From an uncultured Myxococcales bacterium (GTDB taxonomy: Bacteria > Myxococcota_A > UBA9042), in contig CAIMEY010000074.1 of assembly GCA_903840165.1 (NCBI GenBank), forward strand, positions 1 to 64,000: DNA of 64,000 bases. Reading direction: 5' to 3'. A model generated the notes under the pieces. It was not told the origin of the DNA. It did no database searches and worked only from the letters and a program-made list of their open reading frames with translations. Each line of letters begins with the position of its first letter. Position 1 is the stretch's first letter. Below, piece by piece: positions 37,496 to 44,903 of the stretch. The position numbers and the translations under genes are program-made.

Positions 37496-39983
37496 AGGAC
37501 GCCAAGAGCGTCAGTAGCAGACCCATGCAGGCGATAAGTCCCATGGATTGCAGGCCTTTATGGCTGGCGACGAGAAGGGCCCCAAAGCCGGCCACCGCGG
37601 TCAACGTCGACGATGCGACCGCCGCGCCCACCGATTGCAGCGCCACCCAAGGGGAGGTGCCTTCGAGAAAGCGGTGCAAGAGGTAGAGGCCATGGCTGAC
37701 GCCAAATCCTAACAAAATCGGTAAGATGATGATGTTCATGAAGTTCAGGGATAGCCCGGTCATCGCCATGACGCCCAGTAGGCAAACTAGGCCTAATACC
37801 AGCGGAATCACGGATGCGGCGGCCAGAGGCACCGAGCGAAAGTCGAGGTAGTGCACGGCCAGAATCCACAGGGCCGCGAGGATGACGGCCCAAATGCCAT
37901 CGCGCAGGACCGTTCGCGCCAACATCGCGTAAAGGATTGCTGGGCCTGCACTTTCGTAGGTCCGGCCGCTGGCGCAGTGGATGTGGTGCACTTGGTCGGC
38001 AAAGCGGCCCATGGCCTTGCCATTGCGTAAGTCCTCTTTGGCATAAAGGAAAGTCAGGTAGCCGCGGTTCTCCGGCTTGGATCCTGGCAACTCCTTGAAT
38101 TGACTGGAATAGACGGCGGGAACATCGTTGATGCTGTAAGGTTTGGCCTGCAACGCTTGCAGGAACTGGTCGGCACCGGCGCGCTGATCCTGGGGCAAAT
38201 CCTCGACGTTCAGATCGGTCCAGCTTTGGCGCCATTCATCAAGAATTTTCGCATTCTTCGCTGCTTGGTCAGGGGGCGGCACAAAAGTGTACAGCGAGAC
38301 GACCGGAGGCAGCACGCTGTCGTATTTTTGCGGGTGCTGCGACAATTCGTCATAGACTTCCTTGGCTTGCTCGAGTGTCTGGGTGTAGACCGCGACGGTG
38401 TCGGCCATCGTGCCAAAGCGATCGTTGATTTCGTCCTGGAACAGCACCGATGTCTGGTTGGCGGGCAAGAGGGCGCGGGTGTCCTCCTCAAAGACAATGC
38501 CGCGTGTCCAGCGAGAAAGCGAAGAATGACTGGTGCTTGAGTCGCCATGCCAGGGCACGGCGGCCAAACTCAGCAGCAGCACGGCCACGCCCGCAATCAT
38601 CAGCAATCCGCGGGGATGGGGGATGCGCTTCTCGACACCCTCGGCGTTGGTTAGCGACAGGGGCGAAGTGCCAATCCAGCGCGCGGGCGCCGAGGGATCC
38701 CACTGGCCGATGAGCGCCAAGATCGCGGGACTCCAGCAGAAAAGCGTCAGCGCGATCAGCAGCGTACCACAACCGGCGAGGACGCCGAACTGGGAAAAGC
38801 CCTTAAAATCAGAAGTGATGAGGATGAAGAACGAACCGGCGGTGACCACGGCGGCGACGCTGGCCGGTCGGCCGGCAAAGACCAATGCGTCGCGCAAAGC
38901 CACGTCATAGGCCTTGCCCAGGCCGAGTTCGATGCGGGCGCGGTAGATGAACTGGATGCCGTAGTCCACGCCGAAACCCATGAGAATTCCGCCGAGAATG
39001 CTGGTCACCATGTTGAGTTGGCCAAAGCACAGCCAGCAAAAGCCCATGGCGATGACGGTGCCGAGGACCATGCCGCCGATGACGATCGCCGTTGGCGCAA
39101 TCTTGCGGAAAAAAACGATTGTGATCAGAAGGATGGCGACGAACGCCAGGACCGACACCGGCGCGAGCGAATCGGCAATGGCCAGCGAATCGTCGACAAA
39201 CATCTTGTAGGCGCCGCTAATGCCATAAGTGACTGTTTTTCCACTAGGAGTCTGGCGATTGTAATCTTCACGGAGAGTGACCCCGCGCGCGTGTAGGGCG
39301 GCAAGGCCGGGCAGCTGACGGCGAAGGTCGCGAACAAAGGCGTCGGTGCGGTCCAACTCGCTGGAATCCCACATGGGTTTGATCAGCAGCAGCAGCAGTT
39401 GCCCATCGTCCGCCACCGTGTACTCATCGCGCAGGCTCTTCTTGCCGACGTGGCCGTATTTCTCAACCAGATCATCCAGATGCAGCGCAACTGGCGGGGT
39501 CGGTCTCAACTCGACATAAAAGGGGCTCGCCCGGCGGACTTGATCGTGCAAGTACGCGTCAATTCGCTGTTTTGCCGACAAGAGGTCCGCAGTGTCGACA
39601 AAGAGGCCCAGGTTGCGGCGAATAAAGTCGACCGGCAGCCGGTAGGTCACACTGCGCACGTGCGCCTTGTCGGCGCTGAGGGCGGTATTGAGATCGTCGG
39701 CCACTTCGCGAAGCAATTTGGGATCATCGGAGCGCAGGCCGATGACCAGAAAGCCGGCACCGCCCACCATGTCGATCACGCGCTCAAGGGCCTGGACCTC
39801 CGGCAGGTCGGGACGCATCATGTGTAATTGGTTGGAATCAATCGATAGTTTTGCTGCGCCCCAGCTGCCAAGCGCACCCAAGACGGCCAGCAGCACCAGG
39901 ACGCGTTTTGGGTAGGCGACAATCCATGTCGCATAATTCAGGAGCCAGCGCTGACTTCGAGGCTGCCGCGACCGCGTTGTCAT
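37389..39983 (-). CDS. HpnN-like RND transporter (MMPL family), copy 2
   Basis: An 864-residue paralogue of the RND protein at 32845, on the opposite strand. The same features recur: SDKAHVRSVTYR-like N-terminal loop start, first-half Asp motif GFGVDYGIQFIYR, second-half motif GFGVSHGLYLLHR without Asp, and the FLYAKEDLRNGKAMG segment matching copy 1. The start at 39983 follows GAAGGAAG. The upstream ATG at 40067 adds 28 residues with no helix. It has no MlaC or lipoprotein partner of its own. Its 3' end overlaps the glycosyltransferase gene by 107 bp, and the C-terminal tail in the overlap is as long as the one in copy 1. Confidence 0.92.
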   Translation of the reverse strand: MTTRSRQPRSQRWLLNYATWIVAYPKRVLVLLAVLGALGSWGAAKLSIDSNQLHMMRPDLPEVQALERVIDMVGGAGFLVIGLRSDDPKLLREVADDLNTALSADKAHVRSVTYRLPVDFIRRNLGLFVDTADLLSAKQRIDAYLHDQVRRASPFYVELRPTPPVALHLDDLVEKYGHVGKKSLRDEYTVADDGQLLLLLIKPMWDSSELDRTDAFVRDLRRQLPGLAALHARGVTLREDYNRQTPSGKTVTYGISGAYKMFVDDSLAIADSLAPVSVLAFVAILLITIVFFRKIAPTAIVIGGMVLGTVIAMGFCWLCFGQLNMVTSILGGILMGFGVDYGIQFIYRARIELGLGKAYDVALRDALVFAGRPASVAAVVTAGSFFILITSDFKGFSQFGVLAGCGTLLIALTLFCWSPAILALIGQWDPSAPARWIGTSPLSLTNAEGVEKRIPHPRGLLMIAGVAVLLLSLAAVPWHGDSSTSHSSLSRWTRGIVFEEDTRALLPANQTSVLFQDEINDRFGTMADTVAVYTQTLEQAKEVYDELSQHPQKYDSVLPPVVSLYTFVPPPDQAAKNAKILDEWRQSWTDLNVEDLPQDQRAGADQFLQALQAKPYSINDVPAVYSSQFKELPGSKPENRGYLTFLYAKEDLRNGKAMGRFADQVHHIHCASGRTYESAGPAILYAMLARTVLRDGIWAVILAALWILAVHYLDFRSVPLAAASVIPLVLGLVCLLGVMAMTGLSLNFMNIIILPILLGFGVSHGLYLLHRFLEGTSPWVALQSVGAAVASSTLTAVAGFGALLVASHKGLQSMGLIACMGLLLTLLASFTVLAAVLQLLHDRRTKPTPASAPPTTAPLGDAPR

Positions 39984-40367
39984 CTTCCTTCGCTCCTCGG
40001 CGATGCCTGCAGCGCGCTCACAAGTACCGCCACTTCGGGCCGGTTTGCGGGACCTAGGTGGCACCATCCAACGGTCCAGACCTCTACGCGTCGTTCAAGT
40101 CCGCGTCAAGCACGCCCGGCGGGGGCCCCAAGCCACGGGCGGCAGCCGCGATCGGCGGACCGGTGCCGATCACACAAGCCGCCGACCGAGAAAAAAGTGT
40201 TTCCTTTTAAGATCTTATAGGACCACGTGCGGCGAAATGCCTCGCAGCGCTGTGCGCCAATGTGGCACCATGTCCACGCCAACGTGCCGGTCGCGTCCAA
40301 TCAGCGGCAGGATCGTCGGCCGCGTTTGCACCAGGCTGTTGCGAAAGCCAGGAGACCTACAGAATCG
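39984..40367. other. Divergent intergenic region between RND copy 2 and the ECF sigma gene
   Basis: A 384-bp region with promoters expected for both directions. It holds the inverted repeat GATCGGC (40150-40156) and GCCGATC (40165-40171) with an eight-base spacer, an operator-like or hairpin-like element. An AT-rich patch follows at about 40189-40220, including AAGATCTT. I see no clear sigma-70 or ECF -35/-10 pair and no gene. Confidence 0.4.
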
Positions 40368-40988
40368 ATGTCACAGGTCCATTTGCACATCCTGACAGAG
40401 CACGACTCTGACGACGAGCGCCTGATCCAAGCGCTGCGCGACGGCCAAGACGGCGCGTTTGCCAACCTGTATCACCTGTATGTTCATCGTGTTGCAGGCG
40501 TTGCGCGCACCTTTGTCACGCCGACGCAGGTGGACGACGTCATCCAAGACACCTTTGTACTTGTCTTTCGCAATATCAATAAGTTTCGCGGTGATTCGCG
40601 CCTCGCGACCTGGATTCACCGCATCACGGTCAATGTGTGCCTGAGCGAACTGCGCAAGCAAAGAAGCCGGATTCGCACAGAACCATTTGAAGATATTCAT
40701 GAATCGAGTCACGATCCCGAGTCCGTGTGGCTCGATCAGGACGCAGGCCAGGCGATAATGGGGCTGCTCGACCAACTCGAACCGCGCAAGCGGGCGACGA
40801 TTTACCTGCACCATGTTGAAGGCCTTACCGCGGCGGAAATCGCCGATGTTTTGGGGGAACAGCGCCAAGCCGTCCTCAAGCGCCTGCAGCGAACGCGGGA
40901 AGAACTTTTAGATGCTTGGCACGCCAAACAGGCCAAGGTGGGGCCCAGTGACGCCTCGCAGACCCGTGGCGCAAGGGGGCAGCGATGA
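40368..40988 (+). CDS. ECF-type RNA polymerase sigma factor
   Basis: A 206-residue sigma-70 family protein of the extracytoplasmic type. Region 2 lies at about residues 30-95 (DVIQDTFVLVFRNINKFRGDS, then RLATWIHRITVNVC). Region 4 lies at about 130-180 (LEPRKRATIYLHHVEGLTAAEIADVLGEQRQAVLKRLQR). Region 3 is missing, as expected for ECF factors. The next gene, a zinc-finger protein with a membrane helix, overlaps its stop (ATGA). So it is probably held by that anti-sigma. The target promoters are unknown. The ATG at 40368 has only a weak AGGAG site 13 bp upstream. Confidence 0.93.
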   Translation: MSQVHLHILTEHDSDDERLIQALRDGQDGAFANLYHLYVHRVAGVARTFVTPTQVDDVIQDTFVLVFRNINKFRGDSRLATWIHRITVNVCLSELRKQRSRIRTEPFEDIHESSHDPESVWLDQDAGQAIMGLLDQLEPRKRATIYLHHVEGLTAAEIADVLGEQRQAVLKRLQRTREELLDAWHAKQAKVGPSDASQTRGARGQR

Positions 40989-42400
40989 GCTGTGACCGCG
41001 CAATTCTTTTTGAGTTTGTCAGTGGCGAACTGCCTTCGGTCCAAGCCGGGCAATTGCACGCGCATCTGCAGAGTTGCGCAGCATGCCGGGCAGATCTGGT
41101 GGCTGCGCGCAGTCTGATGGCCGGCCTAACGAGCCTACGCGCACCAGAGCGCATGGATGATGCACATCGCGCTGCGATCTGGCAGGACTTGGAGCCCGTG
41201 GCGGTGTCTTCGGAGCGCAATGCCCGCCGAAGCCACTCTTTTTCGCGTTGGTGGTCCGCCGGTGGACGTCAGCAGCTGGCCCTGGCCGCAGGGATTGCCT
41301 TGGTCGTGTCCGCGGGTGCCTTTGCCCTTGGACATGCCCATGCCAAAAGCGGTGAAGCGGCTGTGGCGCAAGCGGTTCGCAGTGATTACTCAGAGCCGCG
41401 GGAGATTGCAGTTCAACCGGTGGCGCAGAAGCTGGCCTGGGCCGAGCAGAAGCCGGCACCCGCGGGGGATGAACACGTGGATGCCACCGCGCCTGAGGCT
41501 GATGCCGCCGCGGAGCCACCGCTGGTGCGTGAGGCAGCGCCTGCGCCAACCGTGGCCGATCGCGTGGCGCCAGCGCGGCGACACTTGAGTCAGGACAAGG
41601 AGTTGCATCTCGCCTGTGGGGCTGTGCTCGGTGGCGATACCAGCCATACGACCCTGGTGCGCAATCAGGCCCAAGCCGCCGAAGTCCGCCTCAATGGAGG
41701 GGAAATCCACGTTCGCGTGCCGCATCTGGAAGCCGGCGCGACGCTGATCGTCCGCACCGAAGACGCGACGGTTTCCGTTGTAGGTACTGAGTTTTCTGTG
41801 GTTAAGCGCGATCCAACGGCGACGCGGGTCGAAGTGCAGCAGGGCACCGTGTGGGTACAACCGCGGGGACGGGGGCGCGAGCAGGTGACGCTCCATGCAG
41901 GTGAATCGCTTGACATTCAGAGCGAATCGGCTTGGCACGCGGAACTCGTACGCGCCATTGACCTTGCCATTGCCCAGGGGCAGTTGCAGACTGCGGTCAA
42001 CAAGGCGTTTCGCGCCCTCGATGTGCTGCCCGACGACGAGTCGGCCCCCGTGCGGATGCGTCTGGCGGGCGTGTACCGCAGCCAAAATGCGCCGGCGGCC
42101 GCGGCTGAGCAATATCGGCTGATTGTCGAAGGGGCCGGACCTCTGTCCGCGCGAGACAATGCAGCTGCGGCACTGGGTTGGTTGGCCCGTGGTCATGCGG
42201 ACAAGGAGCGCGAGCAGTGGCAGCGATACGTCGACCAGTTTGCCGATGGAATTCACAGGCGGGACGCACTGTTGCGTTTGGTCGACCTGACCTGTACCGA
42301 GAATTCCGCGCAAGCCCAGCGCGTGCGAAAAGCCTTGGCTGCAGATTTTCCGGCCGATGCGGCTGCGGCCGAAGCCCTGAGTCGTTGCGGCAAGCCTTAG
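40985..42400 (+). CDS. Anti-sigma factor: zinc finger, membrane helix, FecR domain and helical repeats
   Basis: A 471-residue protein overlapping the sigma gene by four bases. The N-terminal zf-HC2 motif has H and two Cys in HLQSCAACR near residue 20-35, which would bind the sigma factor in the cytoplasm. One membrane helix (LALAAGIALVVSAGAFALG) follows near residue 100. The periplasmic part has a FecR-like domain at about 195-305 (VVGTEFSVV) and a TPR-like helical tail to the end (VNKAFRALDVLP, YRSQNAPAAAAEQYRLIV). FecR domains receive signals from outer-membrane proteins. A predicted such protein is encoded next. The Ala/Pro-rich linker lies between. Confidence 0.9.
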   Translation: MSCDRAILFEFVSGELPSVQAGQLHAHLQSCAACRADLVAARSLMAGLTSLRAPERMDDAHRAAIWQDLEPVAVSSERNARRSHSFSRWWSAGGRQQLALAAGIALVVSAGAFALGHAHAKSGEAAVAQAVRSDYSEPREIAVQPVAQKLAWAEQKPAPAGDEHVDATAPEADAAAEPPLVREAAPAPTVADRVAPARRHLSQDKELHLACGAVLGGDTSHTTLVRNQAQAAEVRLNGGEIHVRVPHLEAGATLIVRTEDATVSVVGTEFSVVKRDPTATRVEVQQGTVWVQPRGRGREQVTLHAGESLDIQSESAWHAELVRAIDLAIAQGQLQTAVNKAFRALDVLPDDESAPVRMRLAGVYRSQNAPAAAAEQYRLIVEGAGPLSARDNAAAALGWLARGHADKEREQWQRYVDQFADGIHRRDALLRLVDLTCTENSAQAQRVRKALAADFPADAAAAEALSRCGKP

Positions 42401-42432
42401 GCGTTCGCGCACAATTTCCGAAACCAAATCAA

Positions 42433-43425
42433 TTGATTCAAGGCACTCCTTGGCGCGACCCACGCAGCCATGGGACAGCCAGCTTCAGCCGCCGTGGCCC
42501 CTTTAAGCTGCTGATCGTGCTCTCTTTTTTAGCCTGCGCATGGGCGCTTGACGCGGGCGATGCCTTTGCCTCGGTGTGGGCCGGACCAGTGCGCGATGCC
42601 GAGACCGGGCAGGTAGATGCAGCCGTTGACGAGCCCTTTGCCGCGGCGGTGCGCATGATTGAGGCACGGGACTGGCACGCCGGCCCTGCGCCGGCGGGAT
42701 GCAGTAATTGCCAGCAAGTGAGCGTGGTTGGCCATCATGGCCCCGCGACGCTGTACACCCTGGAACTGCGCGACCACCACGGTAGCGTGATTCGGCGCTC
42801 GCAAGTCAATTTAGCCCATGATATCACGCCCTATGACTTGGCACAGGCCCTGGTGCTCGATTGCCTCTTTTTGACCTATCAGGCCGATCAGAACACCGCC
42901 AGTCCTCAGATCCTGTCCAACACCCGATCCTGGACCGTGGGCATGGGGCCATCGGGAACATTTAGTCCTTTCACAGACATGGCTGTGGCTGGCAGTGAAT
43001 TGGCCGTCAGTTGGCGCCCCAAGCCGACCTGGGAAGCGACGCTGGCCGGCAGCTTCGAAGCATTCGGCCGAGGCAGCAACGCGCTTGGGCGGTACCAGTA
43101 TCGCTTGACCTCCGCTACAGCTCTCGTTGATCGCGTATGGGAACGCAATGATTGGCGTTTTTCTGTCGGTGGCGGCGTGCGCCTCGCCAGCTACGAGTTT
43201 GAGTTTCAGACCCACAAAATCGGCGAATCGCGTGACGCAAGCCTCTTTGCTGTTGGCGATGTGCGCCTGCAACGTCGGTTGCGCGACGTGCTCCTGGTTG
43301 GGTTCGCTGTTCGGCCGCAATTCGCCTTTGATGCTAGTGACATCGGCCTTCCTGACGACCAAGATGTCTATGCGGAGCCGCATTTCTCCATGCAGATGGC
43401 CCTGACCGTTGCCGTCGAGATGTAG
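42433..43425 (+). CDS. Predicted outer-membrane protein downstream of the sigma/anti-sigma pair
   Basis: About 330 residues with a hydrophobic signal-like stretch (LLIVLSFLACAWAL) and a strand-rich mature part ending in TVAVEM. No ATG fits between the previous stop and the signal stretch. The TTG at 42433 gives a short charged lead and is my choice; the GTG at 42517 would cut the hydrophobic stretch. The start is therefore uncertain. A Cys pair (CSNC) lies near residue 93. It follows the anti-sigma gene by 32 bp. It could be the signal-sensing or output outer-membrane partner of the FecR protein. The family is not recognised. Confidence 0.6.
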   Translation: MIQGTPWRDPRSHGTASFSRRGPFKLLIVLSFLACAWALDAGDAFASVWAGPVRDAETGQVDAAVDEPFAAAVRMIEARDWHAGPAPAGCSNCQQVSVVGHHGPATLYTLELRDHHGSVIRRSQVNLAHDITPYDLAQALVLDCLFLTYQADQNTASPQILSNTRSWTVGMGPSGTFSPFTDMAVAGSELAVSWRPKPTWEATLAGSFEAFGRGSNALGRYQYRLTSATALVDRVWERNDWRFSVGGGVRLASYEFEFQTHKIGESRDASLFAVGDVRLQRRLRDVLLVGFAVRPQFAFDASDIGLPDDQDVYAEPHFSMQMALTVAVEM

Positions 43426-43444
43426 GCCTATCGGTTAACCCTGC

Positions 43445-44461
43445 TTACTTACGCAGGTAATGGCACGTGTAGCCCTGCGGATGCTTGCGCAGGTAGTCCT
43501 GATGATCGGCGTGCGCTGGCGTAAATGGGCCCGCTGCCACGACTTCTGTCACTACCGGTTTCTGCCACAGGCCACTTCGGCCAGCTTCGGCCTTGGCGTG
43601 TTCAGCGATTTGCCGTTGATTTTCAGAGGTATAGAAGATGGCCGACCGGTATTGGCTGCCGACGTCATGGCCTTGGCGGTTGGCCGTTGTCGGGTCGTGC
43701 ATGCGAAAGAACCAGTTGGCGAGCAGGGCTTCAAGGGGCAATACAGCTGAATCAAAGAGGATCCTGACAGACTCGGCGTGCCCCGTGTCGCCGCGGCAGA
43801 CTGCTTGGTAGGATGGCTGGACGACGTGGCCGCCGCAGAAGCCGACTTCCGTATCGAGTACGCCAGGCACGGCGCGCAAGAGTTCCTCCATGCCCCAATA
43901 GCAGCCACCCGCGAGAATGATTTGGCTAACGGTGGTGGCGCAGCCTGCTCCCCCTTGCGGCCCCTCAACATTGCAGGCGTTGGGATCGGGTGCCTCAGCT
44001 TGAGAAGTCGGTTTGAGATCAGAAGGTTGGCTGAGGATCGCTCCATAGCCTTGGGCCTGCAGTTCGGCCTGTGGAACAAAGCGCAGTGCCGCCGAGTTGA
44101 TGCAGTAGCGCAAGCCATGGGGGGCCGGACCATCGTCAAAGACGTGGCCCAGGTGAGATTGTCCTTGTGCTGAGCGTACTTCGACGCGGCGCATGCCGTG
44201 GCCGTGGTCGACGTGTTCGCTGACGGCGCTCGCAGCTATGGGGCGGCTGAAACTGGGCCAGCCGGTTCCGGAATCGAACTTGTCGGCCGCCCAGAACAAG
44301 GGCTCCCCGGTCGCGACGTCGACGTACAGCCCGGGCTGGTGGTTGTCCCAGTATTCATTGTGAAAGGGCGGCTCAGTTCCGCCCATCTGCGTCACGTGAA
44401 ACTGCATCGGCGTCAGTTTGAGGCGCAAGGCCTCGAGTTGGGTGTCTGGGGCCTTGGCCAT
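43445..44461 (-). CDS. Bifunctional methionine sulfoxide reductase, MsrB-MsrA fusion
   Basis: A 338-residue cytosolic enzyme that reduces methionine sulfoxide in proteins. The MsrB domain is at about residues 10-140. It has [31 protein letters not shown], and the catalytic Cys in [12 protein letters not shown]. The MsrA domain is at about 175-335, with catalytic Cys in [10 protein letters not shown]. The zinc-binding CxxC pairs of many MsrB forms are replaced ([11 protein letters not shown]). The order B then A is less common than A then B. The start at 44461 follows AGGAG. It converges with the gene ending at 43425. Confidence 0.95.
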   Translation of the reverse strand: MAKAPDTQLEALRLKLTPMQFHVTQMGGTEPPFHNEYWDNHQPGLYVDVATGEPLFWAADKFDSGTGWPSFSRPIAASAVSEHVDHGHGMRRVEVRSAQGQSHLGHVFDDGPAPHGLRYCINSAALRFVPQAELQAQGYGAILSQPSDLKPTSQAEAPDPNACNVEGPQGGAGCATTVSQIILAGGCYWGMEELLRAVPGVLDTEVGFCGGHVVQPSYQAVCRGDTGHAESVRILFDSAVLPLEALLANWFFRMHDPTTANRQGHDVGSQYRSAIFYTSENQRQIAEHAKAEAGRSGLWQKPVVTEVVAAGPFTPAHADHQDYLRKHPQGYTCHYLRK

Positions 44462-44707
44462 GGGAAACTCCTGCGGCGACACGTGAATTCTACCGCTGGC
44501 CGCGCGCAAGCAAATGGGTACAGCAATGGCCAAGCGGACGCAATGAAAACGGTGGCAAAGGCTTGAAACAGAGTCGCAAATTTGCCACAGTCTCGAGAGG
44601 GGCTGAACGGGCCATGGGCGATAGCAGTTGGTGCAACCGCTCGACTTTGCCGCGCAACACGCGCAGGATGATGCAGACAGGCCCAGGAAGGGCCCCAAGG
44701 AGTGACC

Positions 44708-44809
44708 ATGCCCAAAGGCGAACAGAAAGCGGCGAAGAACAACAAGCCCAAAGTGACGACCGCGGAAAAGCAGAAGAAAAAGAAGGAGAAGGCCGCGGCC
44801 AAGAAGTAG
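44708..44809 (+). CDS. Small Lys-rich basic protein
   Basis: A 33-residue reading frame opening [15 protein letters not shown] and ending in [11 protein letters not shown]. An AAGGAG site sits six bases before the ATG. More than a third of residues are Lys. It resembles short conserved basic proteins seen in many proteobacteria that open with MPKGxQK. Nucleic-acid binding is a guess from charge. Its Lys codons (AAG and AAA mixed) and strong ribosome site argue for real translation. It is shorter than normal gene-calling limits and stands alone between the Msr gene and the Asp-rich lipoprotein. Confidence 0.65.
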   Translation: MPKGEQKAAKNNKPKVTTAEKQKKKKEKAAAKK

Positions 44810-44903
44810 GGGCAGGGCAAACCTGTGACTGCGCCGCCGCCCGAAGAGTCCGCCAACGCCGGCCGTGCTGCCGCGTAAGATGGCTCAAACAAAGGGTTTG
44901 ACG

